From Megalonaias nervosa (Eukaryota; Mollusca; Bivalvia; Unionida; Unionidae), in the NCBI GenBank assembly GCA_016617855.1, contig JAECUM010091496.1, positions 62,001 through 126,000 of the forward strand: a stretch of DNA of 64,000 bases, in the 5' to 3' direction. A program made the position numbers and the translations under genes. Positions within the stretch are counted from its first letter, which is position 1, and each line of letters starts with the position of its first letter. The notes below the pieces were generated by a model. It saw nothing but the letters and a program-made list of their open reading frames with translations, did not search any database and was not told where the DNA came from. Positions 60,565 to 64,000 of the stretch are shown here, piece by piece.

Positions 60565-60812
60565 TTAACACCGTTCAGTTAACATAGAGGGCATCGCACG
60601 GATCTTCTTCTCTTCCTCAAACTTCGTCTGACCTCTGGACCATAGATTAAAACTTGCTTCAGACAGCTTTGTCTCTCCACATTGATTCTTCCTTTCCAAA
60701 GTGCTGTCTCTGTGATCTGGGTAATTGCCCATAACGATCTGACATGCATGGAATAGTCCGAGTTGATCAGCATCGACTATCTGAGGGTAGACGATTCTAC
60801 GTTAGTCCACAT
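60565..60812 (-). pseudogene. Unidentified small Polinton-linked gene, about 82 codons (broken)
   Basis: Minus strand, start codon 60810-60812 (MWTNVESSTL). One frame change near 60780, then VDADQLGLFHACQIVMGNYP and NLWSRGQTKFEEEKKIRAMP, stop at 60565-60567. A TATA-like TATAAATAA (plus 60854-60862) lies about 42 bp upstream of the start. No domain recognised. It is divergent from the coiled-coil gene at 61042. Confidence 0.5.
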
Positions 60813-61041
60813 CTTGTGACGAGAGCAGGTGAAATGAAGGAGGTGAACCGCGGTTATTTATAGTGGAAGGGTGGATCGAAACAGATTGAGTTCTTTCACC
60901 AATCCTAACACGCGTTACAAAATTCAGTCACAGTGCGGAGTCTGTCTTCCAATCTGAAGAGAACTACCTGTGACGTCGCATTCCCTATATAGGTGAGCTA
61001 TCTTTTGAGCGCAGTGAATCAATGCGACATTGTTAGAACAT
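60813..61041. promoter_or_regulatory. Divergent promoter region with two TATA-like boxes
   Basis: A minus-strand TATAAATAA at 60862-60854 and a plus-strand CTATATAGG at 60985-60993 each lie about 40-55 bp before the start codon of the gene on their side (60812 and 61042). No open frame lies between them. Confidence 0.5.
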
Positions 61042-61674
61042 AATGGAAAGTACGAAGACATTAAATTGGGGTGCACCGGCCCTGGAAACAAGGAGTGATG
61101 GCATAGTAGCGGCTACCAAGCAAACAAAGTCCTACCTCCAGAAGAGAACGATTTTAATTGGGATTTAGTGGATTTTCTCTCTACTTCACAAGAATTTGTT
61201 CCTGTACCAGTACCTTCGCTACCTTCTCTTTTACTGTACGTCGAGGATTATAAACAGAGACAGAAAGAAGAATTGGAGAATTTTAACAACAGCAGAAAGA
61301 AGCAGATCAAGCCTTTCTCATTCAACAGCAACAGAGAGAAGAAGAGGCAAGAAGTAAACGACAGGAAGAAGAAGCAGCAGAGAAGAAACACGGTCTAGGA
61401 GAGAAGGAGGACGGTGAAAGTCAAACGGTGACGGTACTCTTAAACATTTTGGCAGAGTTATGGAGTCTGAAACACATGTATCAGACTTCTTTAATACGAC
61501 CAAAGAGAAAGAGACCTCCCGGGGCCAAACACTCCAACTCCGTCAACCTGCCTACTACGTCTGAGATACCAACATCAGTGATTTCTACCAAATCATCGAC
61601 AGTAGCAGGTCCAGAAGTAGGCCTTGGCCGTAGCAAAGGGATAAGGCATTTAAAGCTCATTACTTGCTGTTCGT
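61042..61674 (+). pseudogene. Coiled-coil, Gln/Glu-rich Polinton-linked gene (broken)
   Basis: It starts at ATG 61042 (ESTKTLNWGAPAL). Frame changes near 61070 and 61285 connect three open segments: FNWDLVDFLSTSQEFVPVP and LYVEDYKQRQKEELENF, then ADQAFLIQQQQREEEARSKR (coiled coil), then TVTVLLNILAELWSLKHMYQ and a basic RPKRKRPPGAKH segment, closing at 61672-61674. The basic run could be nuclear-targeting or nucleic-acid-binding; that is inference. Function unknown. A histone-type stem-loop follows about 50 bp after the stop. Confidence 0.5.
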
Positions 61675-61722
61675 GATTTTCTTTTTTCTTCAAAAAACCA
61701 AAACAAAACACAAACACCCAAC

Positions 61723-61760
61723 AGTCCTTTTCAGGGCCACCCATCTCTCTCGAAAAGAGA
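61723..61760 (+). terminator. Histone-type 3' stem-loop with ACCCA and purine-rich downstream element
   Basis: AGTCCT-TTTC-AGGGCC-ACCCA (61723-61743) matches the replication-dependent histone mRNA 3' stem-loop. It has a 6-bp stem with one A/C mismatch and one wobble, a 4-base loop and the conserved ACCCA 3' flank. The 5' flank (CAAACACCCAAC) is typical, and CGAAAAGAGA (61751-61760) fits the purine-rich element that pairs with U7 snRNA. No histone coding sequence is seen upstream. Chance occurrence of this 18-base core in 64 kb is very unlikely. Confidence 0.78.
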
Positions 61761-61932
61761 CTACTCAATGTTTGCCAAAATCAAATTAAACTCAGATAAC
61801 TTTCTTTCCACGATGGACGTGTGTGAATGCGTCCGTATAGGTCCTTATTATAAAAATCAAAACCAAGAGACACTTACGTTTTACTTTCCGGTATATTCTC
61901 TGGTACAAATTACAATCCAATTTCACAACACA

Positions 61933-62401
61933 TCACTTTAAAAAGTTCATAAACTTCTTCCTTATGTTTTCACTGTCTCCATTTTTTAAAAATTTCTTCA
62001 CTGTTACAGGTTTTTCCTCTTCTTCCTCACTTTCTTCTCGTCTTCTTTTCTTCTCTTTCTGGACGTGTCTGAGTTCTTCCTTTTCGGAAGATACCTCTTC
62101 TTCCTGTTCGGAACCCCTCTCTACCTCCTGCTTCTGTTGTTTCTTAGGGCAGTCTGAAGACCAATGTCCTTTCTCTTGACAATGATAACAGGTATCTTGA
62201 CCTTTGTCTCTTCTGACCTGTCTTGCTTTGACGTTGTGGACATTCTGAAGACCAATGCCCTTTCTTCTGACAGATAGAGCAAGTATCTTGACTTTTATCT
62301 CGAAGGGATGGGGAGTAGTCTGTCAGCTTCTCTGAAGAAAACCTTCTTATGACACCTCGCAAAGCTCTGATCAGAAGTTCGATCTTTGTTGGCTCTTCCA
62401 T
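61933..62401 (-). pseudogene. Tandem CCHC zinc-knuckle protein gene (one frame change)
   Basis: Minus strand, start at 62399-62401 (MEEPTKIELLIRALRGVI). The first knuckle is CSICQKKGHWSSEC. In another frame comes a second nearly identical knuckle (CYHCQEKGHWSSDC), then an acidic/basic tail (EEEVSSEKEELRHVQKEKKR ... FLKNGDSENIRKKFMNFLK), with stop at 61933-61935. CX2CX4HX4C knuckles bind single-stranded nucleic acid. The two knuckles arose by tandem duplication of about 90 bp, with a frame change between them near 62230. Divergent from polB; not a standard Polinton core gene that I know. Confidence 0.68.
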
Positions 62402-62540
62402 CTTTCTGGAAGGATTGAGAGTGAAATGAATAATTTGAGGGAAGACACTGAACCATTATATGGGGAGGACACTGGCCTTACATTTATATATAGGGGACCA
62501 TGACGAGTAAAATGTAGTCATTTGACTATTTGCAATCAAG
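62402..62540. promoter_or_regulatory. Divergent promoter region between zinc-knuckle gene and polB
   Basis: A minus-strand CATATAAT (62463-62456) lies about 55 bp before the zinc-knuckle start, and a plus-strand TATATATAG (62486-62494) about 47 bp before the polB start. It repeats the head-to-head layout at 60813-61041. Confidence 0.5.
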
Positions 62541-64000
62541 ATGAAATGATCGCACCATTTCGTGGAGAAAGGGGAAGAAAGTAAAAGGCAGAAATGTGAC
62601 CTATCGCCTCGTGCAGTAGCTGAAGTCTTGGCTCAGATCCATGCCAGCGATTTTGAAGATGACACGAGTGAGCAAGAATCCAAACCCAGAGAGTATACGT
62701 CAAACTAAAGTCCACCACCAGTAACCCCTGAAAAGTACGACCACATTCGGGAGACGGATAAACGCTCCTGTAGAAAATTTACAAACATGACCTACATGTA
62801 CACGGTGAAATTTAAAGATTTCAGGTCAGAAGTACCGCTGGAGAAAACAGAGGAGTTCATCACAGATGTGTGGGACTCTTTGTTAACCACACTGAAACAG
62901 CAATGTCGAGCCAAAGAAGACGATCGCTTGAGACTTTCCATTTATCACGACAGTTTGAAGTCACCTGTTTGGATCGAGTTTAGCAGCCCAGCAGAACTGA
63001 CACCTTCCAAAGTCATCGCCAAGATTCAACACGTGTAGAAATCTAACGATAAGTTTCAAATCACCGATAGAAAAGCGACACTGTAAATGGCTCACGTTTC
63101 TCTTCCGAAAGGGACTGGACAACGTAGAAAAGTGTTATTGGTGAACGACCTTCGCAGCATCAAGCGTAGCCTCGTCCAAGTTAACAACTCTCAAGACAAG
63201 ATGTGTTTAGCCCGTGCCATCGTGGTTGGGACGAATGTATGCCGACAAGAACGACACGGCAGAATGGAAAAGAGCCTGGCAAACTATTTAAAAATCGAAC
63301 CGAGCCAAACAACGAAGAGAAGCAGAACTCCTGTTACAGCAAGCTGGCCTATGCAAAGACACTGCCTGTAGCATACCTAAAATGCAAAAATTGCAATACG
63401 TCTTAGCTTCACGCTACACCTTGAAATTGCACCCTCAAGAAGTGCGCGAACCTATATTGTTTCGAGGCAAAGATTTCAAAGACGGAAAATACATTCACGT
63501 CTATCATCACGATGAACATTTCGATACCATTACCACTATCACTGGATTCCTGGGTTACAGTTATTACTGTGAGAAATGTGACTATGGGTATAACAATCGA
63601 GAGCAACACAAACATTGTGGATCGAAATGTGAGGGTTGTTTGGATTCTAAACCCTGTCTGGGCAAAGGACAAAACCGAATGCATTACCCTGCTTGTCAGC
63701 TCACTTTTGGCAGCCCTACGTGTTACCAACAACATCTGAAGACACAAGGTTCACAGCGGAAAGGTGCTTGCCAACTCCTGAGATTGTGCCCTACTTGTGA
63801 ACAAGTTATACGTAGCAATAATATCAAGGCACACATTTGTCCAGGAAAGAAACGATGTCACATTTGTCAGCAAATCGTGGACTTGGAACACGAATGCTAC
63901 TTCAAAAAATACCAACCCCAGCAGAAGGAGGAGGAAGAGGAACATGGCCACAAGAAAGGGAATTTCATCTTTTTCGATTTCGAATGCCCGAGAAGATCCT
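62541..64000 (+). pseudogene. Polinton protein-primed DNA polymerase B, N-terminal part (broken, runs off the edge)
   Basis: It would replicate the element by protein priming. Starting at ATG 62541, one frame is kept to about 63225. It reads RQKCDLSPRAVAEVLAQI, TVKFKDFRSEVP, DDRLRLSIYHDSLKSPVWIE and SQDKMCLARAIVVG, the last being a conserved Polinton polB block. After a frame change near 63230 it continues EWKRAWQTI ... REAELLLQQAGLCKD ... MQKLQYVLASRYTLKL. Two clustered Cys/His groups follow (YYCEKCDYGYNNREQHKHC, CHICQQIVD). The ExoI motif FIFFDFEC (catalytic D and E of the 3'-5' exonuclease) is at about 63967-63990. Stops occur at 62547, 62706, 63036, 63084 and 63289; from 63292 to 64000 the frame is open. 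The polymerase domain lies beyond the window. Confidence 0.88.

Larger units (their letters stand above)
59440..64000. mobile_element. Polinton/Maverick element, partial and degenerate, runs off the right edge
   Basis: Identified by protein-primed DNA polymerase B at 62541-64000. Around it are small divergently arranged coding remnants, higher GC and paired TATA boxes, unlike the AT-rich DNA to the left. Polintons are large virus-like DNA transposons with polB, retroviral-type integrase, packaging ATPase, protease and capsid genes. Of these only polB is recognisable here; integrase, ATPase and capsids may lie beyond 64000 or be decayed. The left boundary is uncertain and no terminal inverted repeat was found. 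Confidence 0.8.

Noticed and set aside
61042..61760. Histone gene, suggested by the 3' stem-loop
   Set aside because: None of the frames before the stem-loop resembles H1, H2A, H2B, H3 or H4; the upstream protein is a coiled coil.

Overview
The window looks like a gene-poor, repeat-dense metazoan chromosome, most likely a lophotrochozoan and probably a mollusc. The reasons are AT-rich non-coding DNA, long dinucleotide tracts, tRNA-derived SINEs, a repeat carrying the 'gggtttaacgcc' core common in mollusc genomes, and Ty3/gypsy, DIRS and Polinton remnants. The species assignment is inference. I found one intact host gene; almost everything else I could recognise is transposon or virus-like DNA at different stages of decay.

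Host gene (minus strand, 45880 to 30867): a 21-finger C2H2 zinc-finger protein of about 1151 residues. It has a short coding exon (start codon plus 8 more codons, 45796-45822), an 11.5 kb intron, and one large terminal exon (30867-34295). The splice sites are good and in phase. A 40-bp minisatellite starts about 130 bp after the stop codon. A second, 32-bp minisatellite ends 28 bp from the donor of the long intron. The intron holds SINEs, a LINE piece, a solo LTR, a DIRS-like YR retrotransposon broken into two parts, and several palindromes.

1-3621 (minus): a decayed Ty3/gypsy-type element with Ty1/copia-like order, protease-integrase-RT-RNase H, as in Gmr1-like elements. A second relative lies at 47466-51386 (plus). 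There RNase H is followed by a polypurine tract and an LTR with no integrase after it, which supports the same order.

9734-11702, 17319 and 40157-41072: four copies of an LTR family with TGTTAYG...CGTAACA ends. One is a clean solo LTR with a 4-bp target duplication. A gypsy gag remnant adjoins the copy at 17319.

47466-51386: a three-layer nest. A gypsy 3' end is interrupted by a TA-flanked pogo/Tigger-like element, which is interrupted by a CAGGGG-terminated element with a 5-bp target duplication.

53278-57521: another nest. A 4.2 kb element with about 430-bp inverted repeats and an 8-bp target duplication contains a pogo-like element in its centre and a hAT element in its right inverted repeat.

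59440-64000: part of a Polinton/Maverick (virus-like) element running off the window. It has protein-primed DNA polymerase B (plus), a tandem CCHC zinc-knuckle gene (minus), a coiled-coil gene (plus) and several small unidentified genes, arranged in divergent pairs around head-to-head TATA boxes. All readable genes carry stops or frame changes. A near-canonical histone-type 3' stem-loop follows the coiled-coil gene.
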